A stretch of DNA of 64,000 nt from Burkholderiales bacterium (GTDB lineage Bacteria; Pseudomonadota; Gammaproteobacteria; Burkholderiales; Burkholderiaceae_C), in assembly GCA_016223165.1 (NCBI GenBank), contig JACRPO010000007.1, positions 186,001-250,000 of the forward strand, given 5' to 3'. Below, in pieces: positions 27,185 to 37,870 of this stretch. The stretch's first letter is position 1; every line of letters starts with the position of its first letter. The position numbers and the translations under genes were made by a program. The notes beneath the pieces are model-generated. The model worked only from the letters and a program-made list of their open reading frames with translations. It ran no database searches and was not told the origin of the DNA.

Positions 27185-28775
27185 GCGGAGCCAGGGTGGA
27201 CGAACGGGCATTCTGGCGCTTCGGCGCCCTCGCCGGCTGCGCTGCGCGCGGCGCGCCCCCCTCACGCACGTCGCGCTCATCGCGCTCATCGCGCTCAGCG
27301 CGGATGGCGCGGACATGGGCCAGGAAGCGGTCCACCCAGAATGCCCCGGCGCCGTGGCGCAGGTGGCTGAACGAGGCGAGCAGGTTGTGCACGACGAGGC
27401 CGTCGTGCCGGCCGTCGATGCCGTGGCCGCGCTGCACGCGCCAGGCGAAGCGCTGGCCGGGCGGCAGGCCCTCGAGACTGGCGTGATGGAACTCGTGGCC
27501 GCGCGCGGTGGCCAACGCAGGCTGGCCGGCGCTGGCCGGCCAGGGCATCGCCTCGGTCTCCTCGAGCTGCACGTAGCCGCGGCCGACCGGGCGCTCGTGC
27601 ATGACGGCGTCACCGGCGATCACGTCGACCATCTCGGCATGGTGGTCGCGCCAGCGGATCGAGCGCGCCATCAGCATCAGGCCGCCGCACTCGGCATAGG
27701 TGGGCAGCCCGCCGACGACGGCCTCGCGCAACGCGCCGCGCAGGGCCGGGTTGTCCTCGAGCGCCTCGGCGCAGGTTTCGGGAAAGCCGCCGCCGACGAA
27801 GAGGCCGTCCAGCGGCGGCAGGCGCTGGTCGTGCAGCGTATCGATGAAGACGAGGTCGGCGCCGCCGGCGCGCAGTGCGTCGAGGTCGTCGGGGTAGTAG
27901 AAGCCGAAGGCGCGGTCGCGGGCGATGCCGATGCGCAGCCGGCCGTCGGGTGAGTCGCACGACTCGCGCGGTCCGCGCGAATCGCCTGTGCCGCGCGCGG
28001 GCGGCGCAGACCGCTCGCGACGCGGGGCGGCGATCGGGGCGGCCGGTACGGCCGCCGAGGCGGCCACCGTAGCCACCGTAGCCCCCTTGGCCGCTGCGGC
28101 CAGCCCGCGCACGCGCGCCAGGTCCACCTGCGCGCCGACGATCCGCGCGACCTCGGCCACCCAGGCTGCGGCGCCTTCGTGCTCGACGCAAGGCAGCAGG
28201 CCGAGGTGGCGCTCGGCGAGCGCCAGGCGCGGGTTCTCGGCCACGGCGCCGAGCACGGGCACGTCGGTGTAGTGCTCGATCACGGCGCGCAGCTTGGACT
28301 CGTGGCGGGCGCCACCGACGCGATTGAGCACGACGCCGGCGATGCGGATGTCGCGGTCGAAGGCCTGGTAGCCGAGGATCAGCGGGGCGATGCCGCGCGT
28401 CATGCCGCGCGCGTCCAGCACCAGCAGCACCGGCGCGCCGAGCATCTTGGCAAGCGCGGCGTTGCTGTTGCTGCCGTCCAGCGAGAGCCCGTCGTAGAGG
28501 CCCTTGTTGCCCTCGACGAGGGCGAGGTCGGCGCCGGCCGCGGACTGCGCCACGCGCTGCTCGATGGCGGCGCGCTCGCTCAGGTGCGGGTCGAGGTTGT
28601 AACAGGAGCGGCCGCTGGCAAGCGCCAGCCACATCGGGTCGATGTAGTCCGGGCCCTTCTTGAAGCACTGCACGGTCAGACCCTGCGCCGCCCACGCCGC
28701 GGCCAGACCGAGCGTCACCGTCGTCTTGCCCGAAGACTTGTGCGCGGCGCTGACGAGCAGGCGCGGTGTGTTCAT
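27132..28775 (-). CDS. dsrN: DsrN, CobB-like siroheme/cobyrinate amidase
   Basis: A 547-residue homologue of cobyrinic acid a,c-diamide synthase. The P-loop-like start [21 protein letters not shown] leads the ATPase half; the C-terminal class I glutamine amidotransferase half has [14 protein letters not shown] and YAECGGLML, the latter with the nucleophilic Cys, and GHEFHHASL. DsrN is thought to amidate siroheme for DsrAB. Between the halves is an Ala/Val/Arg-rich linker, and the C-terminus has a tail of about 50 residues starting with an ERDERD repeat, overlapping cobA. The ATG overlaps the dsrP stop. Confidence 0.9.
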   Translation of the reverse strand: MNTPRLLVSAAHKSSGKTTVTLGLAAAWAAQGLTVQCFKKGPDYIDPMWLALASGRSCYNLDPHLSERAAIEQRVAQSAAGADLALVEGNKGLYDGLSLDGSNSNAALAKMLGAPVLLVLDARGMTRGIAPLILGYQAFDRDIRIAGVVLNRVGGARHESKLRAVIEHYTDVPVLGAVAENPRLALAERHLGLLPCVEHEGAAAWVAEVARIVGAQVDLARVRGLAAAAKGATVATVAASAAVPAAPIAAPRRERSAPPARGTGDSRGPRESCDSPDGRLRIGIARDRAFGFYYPDDLDALRAGGADLVFIDTLHDQRLPPLDGLFVGGGFPETCAEALEDNPALRGALREAVVGGLPTYAECGGLMLMARSIRWRDHHAEMVDVIAGDAVMHERPVGRGYVQLEETEAMPWPASAGQPALATARGHEFHHASLEGLPPGQRFAWRVQRGHGIDGRHDGLVVHNLLASFSHLRHGAGAFWVDRFLAHVRAIRAERDERDERDVREGGAPRAAQPARAPKRQNARSSTLAPHGHLPVAPLAPADAPIA

Positions 28776-29956
28776 CGCGCGGCCTCCGGCAGGTCGTCCT
28801 GCGGCATGAAGTCGAGCACCCGCACGCCCACCGTCGTCAGCAGGAAGGCCGCGCCGAGGCCGCCCAGGCCGAGCAGCCACTCGGGCCAGCGCGGCGCATA
28901 GGCGGCGACCTGGCCGTCGCCGAAGCTGCTGCTGGCCACGTGGCCGGGGAAGATCTGCAGCGGGAACGCCTGCCCGCCGACGATGAACACGTACAGGAAG
29001 GCGAACGCGCCCAGCACGACGAAGATGGCCGCCACCGGCAGCCCGACGCCGGCCCGCGCCGCGGGCCACAGCAGCATCACGAACGGCACGACCGAGCCGA
29101 GCAGCACGTAGCCGGTCCAGAAGAGCAAGGGGTACGGCGCGCCCGCCTCGCCACCGAACAGGATGAAGGCCGTGAAGTCGGCCTGGCGCGCGAAGTAGGC
29201 ATTGGTGAGGTGGAACACCGCCACCAGGTACAGCGAGGCGGCCAGGAAGAGGGCGAGCAGCCGCGCCAGGCGCTGCTGCGCCGCCGGCGCCAGCACGCGT
29301 GCGTTCCACGTGTACATCACCGCCTGCACGATGACGAAGACCGCCAGCCCCCAGCCGAAGCTGAGCACGATGAACAACGGCGCCAGCAGCGCCGACTGGT
29401 AGGCCTGGCGCGCCACCAGGAAGCCGAAGATCGAGCCGGTGCCGGTGGTGAGGATGAAGCGCCACACCAGCGCCGCGATGCCCGCCGGCTTGGACCAGGC
29501 GTTGAAGCGCCGCTCGAACATCGTCCACAGGTAGACGGCGACGATGGCCACCATGCCCGAATAGAGGAAGACGTTCCACGCGAACACCGACGAGAAGTTG
29601 TAGTGCGTGGCCGCGACGATGACGCGCTCGGGCCGGCCGAGGTCGAGCATCAGCACCATCAGCCCGCCGGCCAGCAACGCCAGGCACAGCAGCCCCGACA
29701 GCGGCGCGCGCGGCTTGTACAGCGGCTGCCCGAACACCGAGCCGATGCTGGCGACGTTGAGCACGCCCGAGGCGGCGACGATCATGAAGATGGCGAAGAC
29801 ATGCGGCAGGCCCCAGACGACCTGGTTGTCCATGCCGGTGACGATGTGGCCGTGCACCTCCATGAAGTGCGCCGCGGCCAGGCCGGCGAACGTGACCAGA
29901 CCACCGGCCGCGGCCAGCAGCCAGAAGTTCCGCGATTGGGCGGCGGCGGAGCTCAT
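28772..29956 (-). CDS. dsrP: DsrP, NrfD-type membrane subunit of DsrMKJOP
   Basis: A 394-residue NrfD/PsrC-family protein with about ten hydrophobic helices, starting MSSAAAQSRNFWLLAAAGG. Conserved features include VLMLDLGRPERV and FSSVFAWNVFLYSGM in the central loops. It anchors the DsrJO part of the transmembrane complex and exchanges electrons with quinone. It begins 17 bp after dsrO and overlaps dsrN by four bases. The length agrees with the family. The ATG at 29956 is chosen because the frame upstream runs through dsrO out of homology. Confidence 0.93.
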   Translation of the reverse strand: MSSAAAQSRNFWLLAAAGGLVTFAGLAAAHFMEVHGHIVTGMDNQVVWGLPHVFAIFMIVAASGVLNVASIGSVFGQPLYKPRAPLSGLLCLALLAGGLMVLMLDLGRPERVIVAATHYNFSSVFAWNVFLYSGMVAIVAVYLWTMFERRFNAWSKPAGIAALVWRFILTTGTGSIFGFLVARQAYQSALLAPLFIVLSFGWGLAVFVIVQAVMYTWNARVLAPAAQQRLARLLALFLAASLYLVAVFHLTNAYFARQADFTAFILFGGEAGAPYPLLFWTGYVLLGSVVPFVMLLWPAARAGVGLPVAAIFVVLGAFAFLYVFIVGGQAFPLQIFPGHVASSSFGDGQVAAYAPRWPEWLLGLGGLGAAFLLTTVGVRVLDFMPQDDLPEAAR

Positions 29957-29973
29957 CTCGCGGTCCTTCGCAT

Positions 29974-30717
29974 TCAGAGCCCCTGGTAGCGCACGCCGGG
30001 GTCGAGCCCCAGGTCGGCGCGCAAGGCGGTGCTGCGGATCTCGCGCACGCGGCGCGAGATCTCGCTCGCGGGGTTGTTGAGATCGCCGAAGACGATGGCG
30101 CCGTGGCCCGCCTTCGTGCAGGCTTCGGCGCAGGCGGTCGTCACCTGGGCGGGATCGTCGGCGCGGTCGATGCGGTGCACGCACATCGTGCAGCTCTCGA
30201 CGCAGCCCTTGCCGCGCGGCACCTCGGCCTTCTGGTCCGCCAGCGGCTCGTGCACGAAGCTGCGCGCCTTGTACGGGCAGGCCATCATGCAGTAGCGGCA
30301 GCCGATGCAGCTGTGGCGGTCGACGAGCACGATGCCGTCGGCGCGCTTGAAGCTGGCGCCGGTGGGGCACACGTCGACGCAGGGCGGCTCGGCGCAGTGC
30401 TGGCACATCACCGGCACCGAGGCCTGGCGGCCGGTCTTCACTTCCTTGATCTCGATCTTGCGGATCCACTGCGCCGAGGTGCGCGTGGGCCGCGGATCGA
30501 GGCCGTTCTCGGTGCTGCAGGCGGTGACGCAGTCGGTGCAGCCGCTGGCGCACTTCGTGGTGTCGATCAGCATGCCCCATCGCACCTTCGGGCTGGCCCC
30601 CGTGGTCGCAGCGTCCTTGGTGGACGCCTGTGCGATCTCGATCAGCTGCACGCCGGGCGCCAGCATCACGCCGGCGATGCCCGCCGCCGCCACGCCGAGG
30701 AAGCCACGGCGGCTCAT
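29974..30717 (-). CDS. dsrO: DsrO, periplasmic ferredoxin subunit of DsrMKJOP
   Basis: A 247-residue iron-sulfur protein exported by the Tat system: it starts MSRRGFLGVAAAGIAGVML with a twin arginine and ends the signal near AQAS. Cys groups for four 4Fe-4S clusters follow: CASGCTDCVTAC, CQHCAEPPCVDVCPTGA, CIGCRYCMMACPYKA and CVESCTMC with CAEAC. It links DsrJ to DsrP. The start overlaps the dsrJ stop (ATGA). Confidence 0.94.
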   Translation of the reverse strand: MSRRGFLGVAAAGIAGVMLAPGVQLIEIAQASTKDAATTGASPKVRWGMLIDTTKCASGCTDCVTACSTENGLDPRPTRTSAQWIRKIEIKEVKTGRQASVPVMCQHCAEPPCVDVCPTGASFKRADGIVLVDRHSCIGCRYCMMACPYKARSFVHEPLADQKAEVPRGKGCVESCTMCVHRIDRADDPAQVTTACAEACTKAGHGAIVFGDLNNPASEISRRVREIRSTALRADLGLDPGVRYQGL

Positions 30718-31166
30718 CGCGCCCCCACCAGCGCCCGCTTCGTGGCGTGGCAGTCGAAGCAGTCGACCTTCACTGCCGCATAAGCATGGCAGCTGACGCA
30801 GAAATCGCCCGGTGCGGCAGCGACGCTGCCGCTCGTGCGGCTGGCGTGGCAGTCGATGCAGCCCTTCAGGCTGTGCTTCGTGCCGCGGATGCCGCCATGC
30901 ACGGTGGCGTCGCGCTGGTGCTCGAGGAAGCGCATGTGGTTGCGCCGCATGTTCGCCGTGTCCTCGACGCAGCGCTCGCCCTTCGTCGCCCGCTCGATCA
31001 CCGGCGCCGTGTTCGCGCTGGTCGCCAACAGCATCGCGAGCGCCCCAAGCCAAGCGGACGCCGCGGATCCGGCTCTGCCGGTCCGCTGGCGTTGCCCCCG
31101 GGGACTCGAAGAGTCCCCTTCGGGTTCTCGGGGGGAGGCGCCGAAGGCGCTCCGGGGGGGGGCCAT
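30714..31166 (-). CDS. dsrJ: DsrJ, triheme cytochrome c with a repeat-derived N-terminus
   Basis: A 150-residue periplasmic triheme cytochrome c, with heme sites CIDCH, CVSCH and CFDCH. The block APVIERATKGERCVEDT and NHMRFLEHQRDATVHGGIRG are typical DsrJ. Normal proteins start with a short N-terminus and a signal anchor. Here the anchor (WLGALAMLLATSANTA) is preceded by about 38 hydrophilic residues (rich in Arg, Gly, Pro, Ser) encoded by palindromic repeat DNA. The only in-frame ATG upstream of the anchor is at 31166, directly next to the dsrL stop. Whether the extended signal still allows export is uncertain. Confidence 0.88.
   Translation of the reverse strand: MAPPRSAFGASPREPEGDSSSPRGQRQRTGRAGSAASAWLGALAMLLATSANTAPVIERATKGERCVEDTANMRRNHMRFLEHQRDATVHGGIRGTKHSLKGCIDCHASRTSGSVAAAPGDFCVSCHAYAAVKVDCFDCHATKRALVGAR
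31057..31163. repeat. Palindromic repeat sequence at the 5' end of dsrJ
   Basis: The segment contains GGGGACTCGAAGAGTCCCC (a perfect hairpin with a short loop), AGGCGCCGAAGGCGCT and GGATCCGGCTCTGCCGGTCC. Such stacked hairpins are unlike coding sequence of this operon and look like the inserted repeats in cbbS. They are translated as residues 2 to about 38 of DsrJ. They might also form mRNA structure between dsrL and dsrJ. Confidence 0.6.
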
Positions 31167-33149
31167 CTATTCGCCGAGGCCCATCTGGATGTAGCCCGTC
31201 GGGCACACGTCCTTGCAGACATGGCAGCCGATGCACTTCATGTAGTCGGTATCGACGTAGCGCCCCATCGTGCTCTGGCTCTTCTTGACCTTGAACACCG
31301 CCGTCTGCGGGCAGTAGACGACGCAGTTGTCGCACTCGAAGCACAGGCCGCAACTCATGCAGCGCTTGGCCTCGGCCTGGGCCTGCGCCTCCAGCAGCGG
31401 CAGCAGCCGCTCTTCGAAGTTGTCGAGCGCCTCTTCCTTGGTGAGCGTGACCACCCTGCGCTTGACGCGCGCGGTGTACGGGAAGTGGCCGAGGAAGAGT
31501 TCCTTGTGGCTGATGACGTAGCGGTCGCTGCGGTTGTCGAAGTTGTGCACGGCGCCGGTGCCGGCGTCGGTGCCGCGCACGGGCTCCTTGATGTCGGTGA
31601 TCTTCAGGCCCTTCTCGACCATCTTGCGCATGAGGTCGAAGCTGTGCACGTCCACCTTCGGCCGCTTGTCGAGTGGCTCGCCCTGCAGATGGCGGTGAAT
31701 GCCGTCGGCGGCGATCGCGGCCTGCCCGATGGCGGTGGTCAGCAGGTGCGGGCGGATCACGTCGCCGCCGCAGAAGAGGCCGGCCTGCGCCGCACCGCCG
31801 GCCTGCACCTGGTAGTTCTTGTCGGCAGCGACGGCGCCGCGGCCATTGTTGAGGCCTTCGAGGCCCGTGAAGTCGACCGCCTGGCCGATGGCCGAGACGA
31901 TGAGGTCGGCCTCGATGTCCTCTTCGGTGCCCGGGATGTTCTTGATCTCGAGCTTGCCGCCCGCCATCTTCGCTTCGCAGCGGATCACGCGCAGCGCCGT
32001 CGCGCGGCCCGACGCGTCCTTGATCACCGCCACCGGCGCCATGCCGCCGCGGATGGCGATGCCCTCCGACAGCGCATGCTCGACCTCGTGCCTGCTGGCC
32101 TGCATCTTCTCGATCGCGAAGACCGAGGTCAGCGTCACCTCGGCCCCCTGGCGGCGCGACAGCACGGCCGCGTCGTGCGCGGCAAAGCCGGCGCCGCCGG
32201 CGATGGCGTTCTCCGGCCGGTCGCTCTCGTGCGCCTGGTCGATGTGCCCGAGGCGCCGCGCCACCGTGGCCACGTCGATGGAGGTGTCGCCGCCGCCCAC
32301 CACCACCACGCGCTTGCCGACATGCCGCATGCGGCCGTCGTTGAAAGCCTTCAGGAAGGCGGTGGCGGTGACGACGTTGGGCGCCTCGCCGCCCTCCAGC
32401 GGCAGCGGCCGGCCGCTCTGCGCGCCGAGGCCGAGGAAGACGGCGTCGAAGTCGCTGCGCAACTGCTCGAGCGTCACATCGCGCCCGATGCGCGTGTTCG
32501 TGCGCGTGCTCACGCCGAGGTCGAGGATGCGCTGGATCTCGGCATCGAGCACCGCGCGCGGCGTGCGGAAGCCGGGGATGCCGTAGCGCATCATGCCGCC
32601 GAGCTCGGCGCGCTCGTCGAACAGCGTCACGTCGTGGCCTTTGCGTGCCAGCTGGTAGGCCGCCGACAGGCCCGCCGGCCCGCCGCCGATCACGGCCACT
32701 TTCCGGCCGGTCTTCAGCGCGGGCTTCGGGAAGGCCAGCTTCTTCTCGATCGCCCATTCGCCGAGGAAATGCTCGACCGAGTTGATGCCGACGAAGTCCT
32801 CGACCTCGTTGCGGTTGCAGCCCGATTCACAGGGCGCCGGGCAGACGCGGCCCATCACGCTCGGCAGCGGGTTGGCCTCGGTCAGGCGGCGCCAGGCGTA
32901 CTCCTGCCACGGCATGCCGGCCGGCGGCTTCTCGATGCCGCGCACGATGTTGAGGTAGCCGCGGATGTCCTCGCCCGAGGGGCACGAGCCCTGGCACGGC
33001 GGCGTGCTCTGGATGTAGGTGGGGCACTTGTGCGAGTGGTCGGCGTCGAAGATCTCGTCCTGCCAGCGGCGCACCTTCGTGTCGCCGTCCCTGTAGCGGC
33101 GGAAGGTGAGCGGCTTGACTTCGGCGCCTGCGTCATTGGGGGCGGACAT
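31167..33149 (-). CDS. dsrL: DsrL, iron-sulfur flavoprotein NAD(P)H oxidoreductase
   Basis: A 660-residue soluble homologue of glutamate synthase small subunit with added ferredoxin clusters. The N-terminal Cys set is CQGSCPSGEDIRGYL and CPAPCESGCNR, then an FAD motif VAVIGGGPAGLSAA, an NAD(P) motif VVVVGGGDTSIDVA, and C-terminal 4Fe-4S sites CMSCGLCFECDNCVVYCP and CIGCHVCKDVCPTG. DsrL is reported as essential for sulfur globule oxidation and as electron acceptor of rDsrAB with NAD+. Length matches the family. It is separated from dsrK by the sqr-like gene. Confidence 0.94.
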   Translation of the reverse strand: MSAPNDAGAEVKPLTFRRYRDGDTKVRRWQDEIFDADHSHKCPTYIQSTPPCQGSCPSGEDIRGYLNIVRGIEKPPAGMPWQEYAWRRLTEANPLPSVMGRVCPAPCESGCNRNEVEDFVGINSVEHFLGEWAIEKKLAFPKPALKTGRKVAVIGGGPAGLSAAYQLARKGHDVTLFDERAELGGMMRYGIPGFRTPRAVLDAEIQRILDLGVSTRTNTRIGRDVTLEQLRSDFDAVFLGLGAQSGRPLPLEGGEAPNVVTATAFLKAFNDGRMRHVGKRVVVVGGGDTSIDVATVARRLGHIDQAHESDRPENAIAGGAGFAAHDAAVLSRRQGAEVTLTSVFAIEKMQASRHEVEHALSEGIAIRGGMAPVAVIKDASGRATALRVIRCEAKMAGGKLEIKNIPGTEEDIEADLIVSAIGQAVDFTGLEGLNNGRGAVAADKNYQVQAGGAAQAGLFCGGDVIRPHLLTTAIGQAAIAADGIHRHLQGEPLDKRPKVDVHSFDLMRKMVEKGLKITDIKEPVRGTDAGTGAVHNFDNRSDRYVISHKELFLGHFPYTARVKRRVVTLTKEEALDNFEERLLPLLEAQAQAEAKRCMSCGLCFECDNCVVYCPQTAVFKVKKSQSTMGRYVDTDYMKCIGCHVCKDVCPTGYIQMGLGE

Positions 33150-33177
33150 GGTTTCGCTTCCTCGAAAAGTCGAAGGA

Positions 33178-34485
<1,308 letters not shown>

Positions 34486-34496
34486 TCAATCCGGAT

Positions 34497-36032
34497 TCAG
34501 TGGGGTTCGCCGAGGCGGATCGCCTTGCCGACGAGCTGGTGCACGCCACCGACCATGCCCATGTCGAAGCCGTACATCGGCAACACCTTGCTGAACTGCG
34601 CCTTGCAGATGGCGCAGATGGTGGCCATGAAGTTGACGCCGTGTGCGTCGACCACCTGCTTCAGCGCTTCCATGCGCGGCAGCGCGCCCTTGACGCGCAG
34701 CTCGAGCAGGTCGTCGGTGAGCAGGCCGCCACCCCCGCCGCAGCAGAAGGTGGCCTCGTGCGTGGTGCCGGGCGCCATGTCGACGAAGCGGTTGGCGACG
34801 GCGCGGATGATGTCGCGCGGGATCGTGAACTGCCCGCCAGGGTGGTCGCCGAGCCGCGAGCCGCGCGCCACGTTGCACGAGTCGTGGAAGGTGATCACGC
34901 GGCCGTCGTTCTTCTCCTTGTCGAACTTCAGCGCGCCGCGCGCGATGAGGTCGTGCGTGAGCTCGCAGATGTGCATCGGCTGCTTGTAGTGCGGGTCGAG
35001 CTGGTTCTGCAGCTCGATCGCAAAGGGGTCCTTGCCGCCGGCGCCGATGCCCACCAGCGTGTTCCAGAAGCTGTAGGCCACGCGCCAGGCGTGCCCGCAC
35101 TCGCCGACGACGATGCGCTTGACGCCGAGCTCGAGCGCCGCCTCGCGGATGCGGAGCGCAATCTTGCGCAGCTGCTCGTAGTTGCCGATGAAGAGGCCGA
35201 AGTTGCCGGCCTCGCTGGCCTTGGTCGACAGCGTCCAGCTGATGCCCGCGGCATGGAAGACCTTGGCATAGCCGATCAGGCTCTCGACATGCGGCTCGCT
35301 GAAGAAGTCGGCGCTCGGCGTGACCAGCAGCACCTCGGCGCCCTGCACGTCGAGCGGGAAGCGCACGTCGACGGCGGTCTCGGCCTTCGTGTCTTCCTCG
35401 AGCCCGAGCAGGGTGTCTTCGAGCGCCGGCCCGGGAATGCCGAGGTTGTTGCCGATCTTGTGCACCTTGCCGATGATCTCGTTGGAGTACTTCTGCCCCA
35501 GGCCCACCGAGTCCATGATCTCGCGCGCGGCCATCGTGACCTCGGCGGTATCGATGCCGTAGGGGCAGAAGACGCTGCAGCGTCGGCACTCGCTGCACTG
35601 GTTGAAGTAGCTCCACCACTGATCGAGCACCTCGCGCGTCATGTCGCGAGCGCCCACGAGCCTGGGGAAGTGCTTGCCGGCAAAGGTGTAGTAGCGCCGG
35701 TAGACCGAACGCATCAGGTCCTGGCGCGCCACCGGCATGTTCTTCGGGTCGCCGGTGCCGAGGAAGTAGTGGCACTTGTCGCTGCAGGCGCCGCAGTGCA
35801 CGCAGGCGTCCATGTAGACGCGCAGGCTGCGGTACTTGCCGAGCAGCTCGCCCAGCTTGGCGACGGCCTTGTCCTCCCAGCCGTCGACGAGCTCGTCGGG
35901 AAAGCCGATGCGCGCATTGATGATGCCCGGCGCGACGTAGGGCTTGCTGTGCGCCATCGCGCCCTCGGCGACGAGCGGGATCACCGGGTACGGCTTGAGC
36001 CGGGGCGTCTCGAACTTGGCGGCAGTGGCCAT
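34497..36032 (-). CDS. dsrK: DsrK, HdrD-like catalytic iron-sulfur subunit
   Basis: A 511-residue cytoplasmic subunit of DsrMKJOP resembling heterodisulfide reductase HdrD. Two 4Fe-4S motifs are CVHCGACSDKC and CSECRRCSVFCPYG; CCG domains appear as HDSCNVARGSRLGD and CCGGGGGLLTDDL. It is thought to act on the DsrC trisulfide or disulfide. Starts MATAAKFETPRLKPYP 13 bp after dsrM. Length agrees with the family. Confidence 0.95.
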   Translation of the reverse strand: MATAAKFETPRLKPYPVIPLVAEGAMAHSKPYVAPGIINARIGFPDELVDGWEDKAVAKLGELLGKYRSLRVYMDACVHCGACSDKCHYFLGTGDPKNMPVARQDLMRSVYRRYYTFAGKHFPRLVGARDMTREVLDQWWSYFNQCSECRRCSVFCPYGIDTAEVTMAAREIMDSVGLGQKYSNEIIGKVHKIGNNLGIPGPALEDTLLGLEEDTKAETAVDVRFPLDVQGAEVLLVTPSADFFSEPHVESLIGYAKVFHAAGISWTLSTKASEAGNFGLFIGNYEQLRKIALRIREAALELGVKRIVVGECGHAWRVAYSFWNTLVGIGAGGKDPFAIELQNQLDPHYKQPMHICELTHDLIARGALKFDKEKNDGRVITFHDSCNVARGSRLGDHPGGQFTIPRDIIRAVANRFVDMAPGTTHEATFCCGGGGGLLTDDLLELRVKGALPRMEALKQVVDAHGVNFMATICAICKAQFSKVLPMYGFDMGMVGGVHQLVGKAIRLGEPH

Positions 36033-36045
36033 GGCCTGCCTCGCC

Positions 36046-36774
36046 TCAGCGGTCCAGGGCCGCGGCCCAGCGCGCGAGGTGCCGTGCCTCGCGCGGGTTG
36101 TCCACCTGGTAGCGCGTGGGGCTGAAGAACAGGCCCGGCGCGTGCAGCAGCTTGCTGATCGGGAAGACGATCATCAGCAAGGCGACGAGCGACAGGTGCA
36201 GCAGCAGCAGCGGGTCGGCCGGCAGCGGATGGATCTCCAAGGCCATCAGCCCGCGCATGAAGACCTTCAGCGCCACGATGTCGGTGTGCGCCACGAAGCG
36301 CATCAGGAGGCCGCTCGCGCCGATGGCCACCAGCAAGGCCAGGTGCAGGTGGTCCGAAGGCGTGGAGATGTAGCGCACGCGGTCCACCCACACGCGCCGC
36401 GCCCACAGCCCGAGCAGGCCAGCCACCATCGTCAGGCCGGCCCAGGTGCCGAAGAACTGCACGAAGACGATCGGCGACCACACCGGGTCCTGGAAATAGC
36501 GCAGGTGGCGCAGCAGCACCAGCAGCAGCGAGGCGTGGAACAGCCAGCCGAAGAGCCACGTCCACTTGCTGGCCTTGAACAGGCTCTCGAAGAAGACCAC
36601 CTCGCGCGCCAGCCGCAACCCCACGCCGGCAACCGTGGTCGGCGCCGGCGTGGTGGGGATCAAGAGCGGCGCCGGCGTGCGCGCGTCGCTGCGGATCTTC
36701 AGCGCCAGGCCCACCACCAGGATGGCCGTGGCGGCGTAGAAGAGCAGGGCGAAGGTCAGCGCCAGCGGCGACAT
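36046..36774 (-). CDS. dsrM: DsrM, NarI-like cytochrome b subunit
   Basis: A 242-residue membrane cytochrome b with about five hydrophobic helices (LALTFALLFYAATAILVVGLAL; WLFGWLFHASLLLVLLRHL; LTMVAGLLGLWARRV; LHLALLVAIGASGLLMRFVAHTD; LLLLHLSLVALLMIVFPISKLLH). His residues in helices 2 and 5 are the expected heme ligands. It binds quinone and passes electrons with DsrK. The short DsrM length is typical of sulfur oxidisers. Confidence 0.94.
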   Translation of the reverse strand: MSPLALTFALLFYAATAILVVGLALKIRSDARTPAPLLIPTTPAPTTVAGVGLRLAREVVFFESLFKASKWTWLFGWLFHASLLLVLLRHLRYFQDPVWSPIVFVQFFGTWAGLTMVAGLLGLWARRVWVDRVRYISTPSDHLHLALLVAIGASGLLMRFVAHTDIVALKVFMRGLMALEIHPLPADPLLLLHLSLVALLMIVFPISKLLHAPGLFFSPTRYQVDNPREARHLARWAAALDR

Positions 36775-36832
36775 GGTCCGGGCGCCTTCGGGTCTGGGTC
36801 CGGGCCTGGGTCCGCGACCGTGGCCGCGCGCC

Positions 36833-37165
36833 TCAGACGCACCCGGTGGGCTTGGGCAGGCCGGCGATCTTGCACGCCTGCTTGGCCGGCCCGTAGGGGA
36901 ACAGCTCGTAGAGGTACTTGCTGTTGCCCTTGTCCTCGCCCAGCTGCTTGCCGATGGCCTTGGTGAGCACGCGCACGGCGGGGGCGATCTGGTACTCGTC
37001 GTAGTACTGGCGCAGGAAGTTCACGACCTCCCAGTGGTTCTCGCTCATCTCGACGTTCTCGGCCTTGGCGATGGCCTCGGCGATGTCCTTGTTCCAGTCG
37101 GCGAGGTTGACGAGGTAGCCCTCCTCGTCGGTCTCGTAGGTGCTGCCGTTCACTTCGATGCCCAT
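36833..37165 (-). CDS. dsrC: DsrC sulfur carrier with both conserved cysteines
   Basis: A 110-residue DsrC. The C-terminal arm is intact: KQACKIAGLPKPTGCV holds both redox Cys, the second at the penultimate position. It accepts sulfane sulfur from DsrEFH or TusA, and its trisulfide is released by DsrAB and reduced by DsrK. Compare the paralogue at 41994-42323, which has neither Cys. It is followed by dsrMK about 60 bp downstream. Confidence 0.97.
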   Translation of the reverse strand: MGIEVNGSTYETDEEGYLVNLADWNKDIAEAIAKAENVEMSENHWEVVNFLRQYYDEYQIAPAVRVLTKAIGKQLGEDKGNSKYLYELFPYGPAKQACKIAGLPKPTGCV

Positions 37166-37187
37166 GCGGGGGTCTCCTTGCGAGGGT

Positions 37188-37487
37188 TCAGAGCCAGGAT
37201 TGGCTGGTGGTGTGGCCGGCGACGAGATCGACGAAGCCGGCGTAGTCGATCCCCGTCACTTCCGGCGCGAGGCGCGCGGCCATGCCGCGCGCCTGCGCGT
37301 CGGGCAGCAGCACGTAGACCTTCAGCCGTCGCGCCGCCGCGGCGATGCCCGAGGCCTCGGCGGCGGCGGTTGTGGCGGCATAGATGCCGTCCTCGGTGAG
37401 CAGCAGCGACTGGCCGTCGAGCGCCAGGCGCAGGCAGCTGGCCAGGGCGCTGCGCTCGGTGTGGGACTTGTTGACGATGTGCAGCAT
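37188..37487 (-). CDS. dsrH: DsrH subunit of the DsrEFH sulfurtransferase
   Basis: A 99-residue member of the DsrH/TusB family starting MLHIVNKSHTERSALASCLR, with Cys at about position 18. It forms the alpha2beta2gamma2 hexamer with DsrE and DsrF that receives sulfur from TusA and hands it to DsrC. Nine bases separate it from dsrF. Confidence 0.93.
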   Translation of the reverse strand: MLHIVNKSHTERSALASCLRLALDGQSLLLTEDGIYAATTAAAEASGIAAAARRLKVYVLLPDAQARGMAARLAPEVTGIDYAGFVDLVAGHTTSQSWL

Positions 37488-37496
37488 GGGTGGCCT

Positions 37497-37853
37497 TCAG
37501 AAGGACAGCACGACGTCCTGCTCGGCCATCAGCGCGGCCATCTCGGCGCTGCCGAGCACCTGCACGTCGACGATGAGGTCGTCCTCGCTGAGGCCGCGCG
37601 CGGCGAGCGATTCGCGCTCGACATACAGCTTCTCGACGTCGTAGCCGTCGAGGGCGCGGTAGGTCTTGCTGTGGTTCTTGATGCCGATGGCCTGGGTGTC
37701 CTGGCCCTTGGCCAGTTCGTAGACGCCGTCGTCGATGAAGACGAGGCTCACGTCCTGGTCGAAGGTGGCGGCGATGAGCACCACCTCCAGGCTCTCGAGC
37801 GCGTAGATCGTGCCGTAGGGCGGCTTGCGGTTGACGAACATGAACTTTTTCAT
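37497..37853 (-). CDS. dsrF: DsrF subunit of the DsrEFH sulfurtransferase
   Basis: A 118-residue DsrF/TusC-family protein, MKKFMFVNRKPPYGTIYALESLEV. No cysteine is present in the whole chain, so it is structural rather than a sulfur carrier. The ATG at 37853 is used; the frame extends far upstream into dsrB without homology. It lies between dsrE and dsrH. Confidence 0.93.
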   Translation of the reverse strand: MKKFMFVNRKPPYGTIYALESLEVVLIAATFDQDVSLVFIDDGVYELAKGQDTQAIGIKNHSKTYRALDGYDVEKLYVERESLAARGLSEDDLIVDVQVLGSAEMAALMAEQDVVLSF

Positions 37854-37870
37854 CGCTTCACCTGCTCCGC

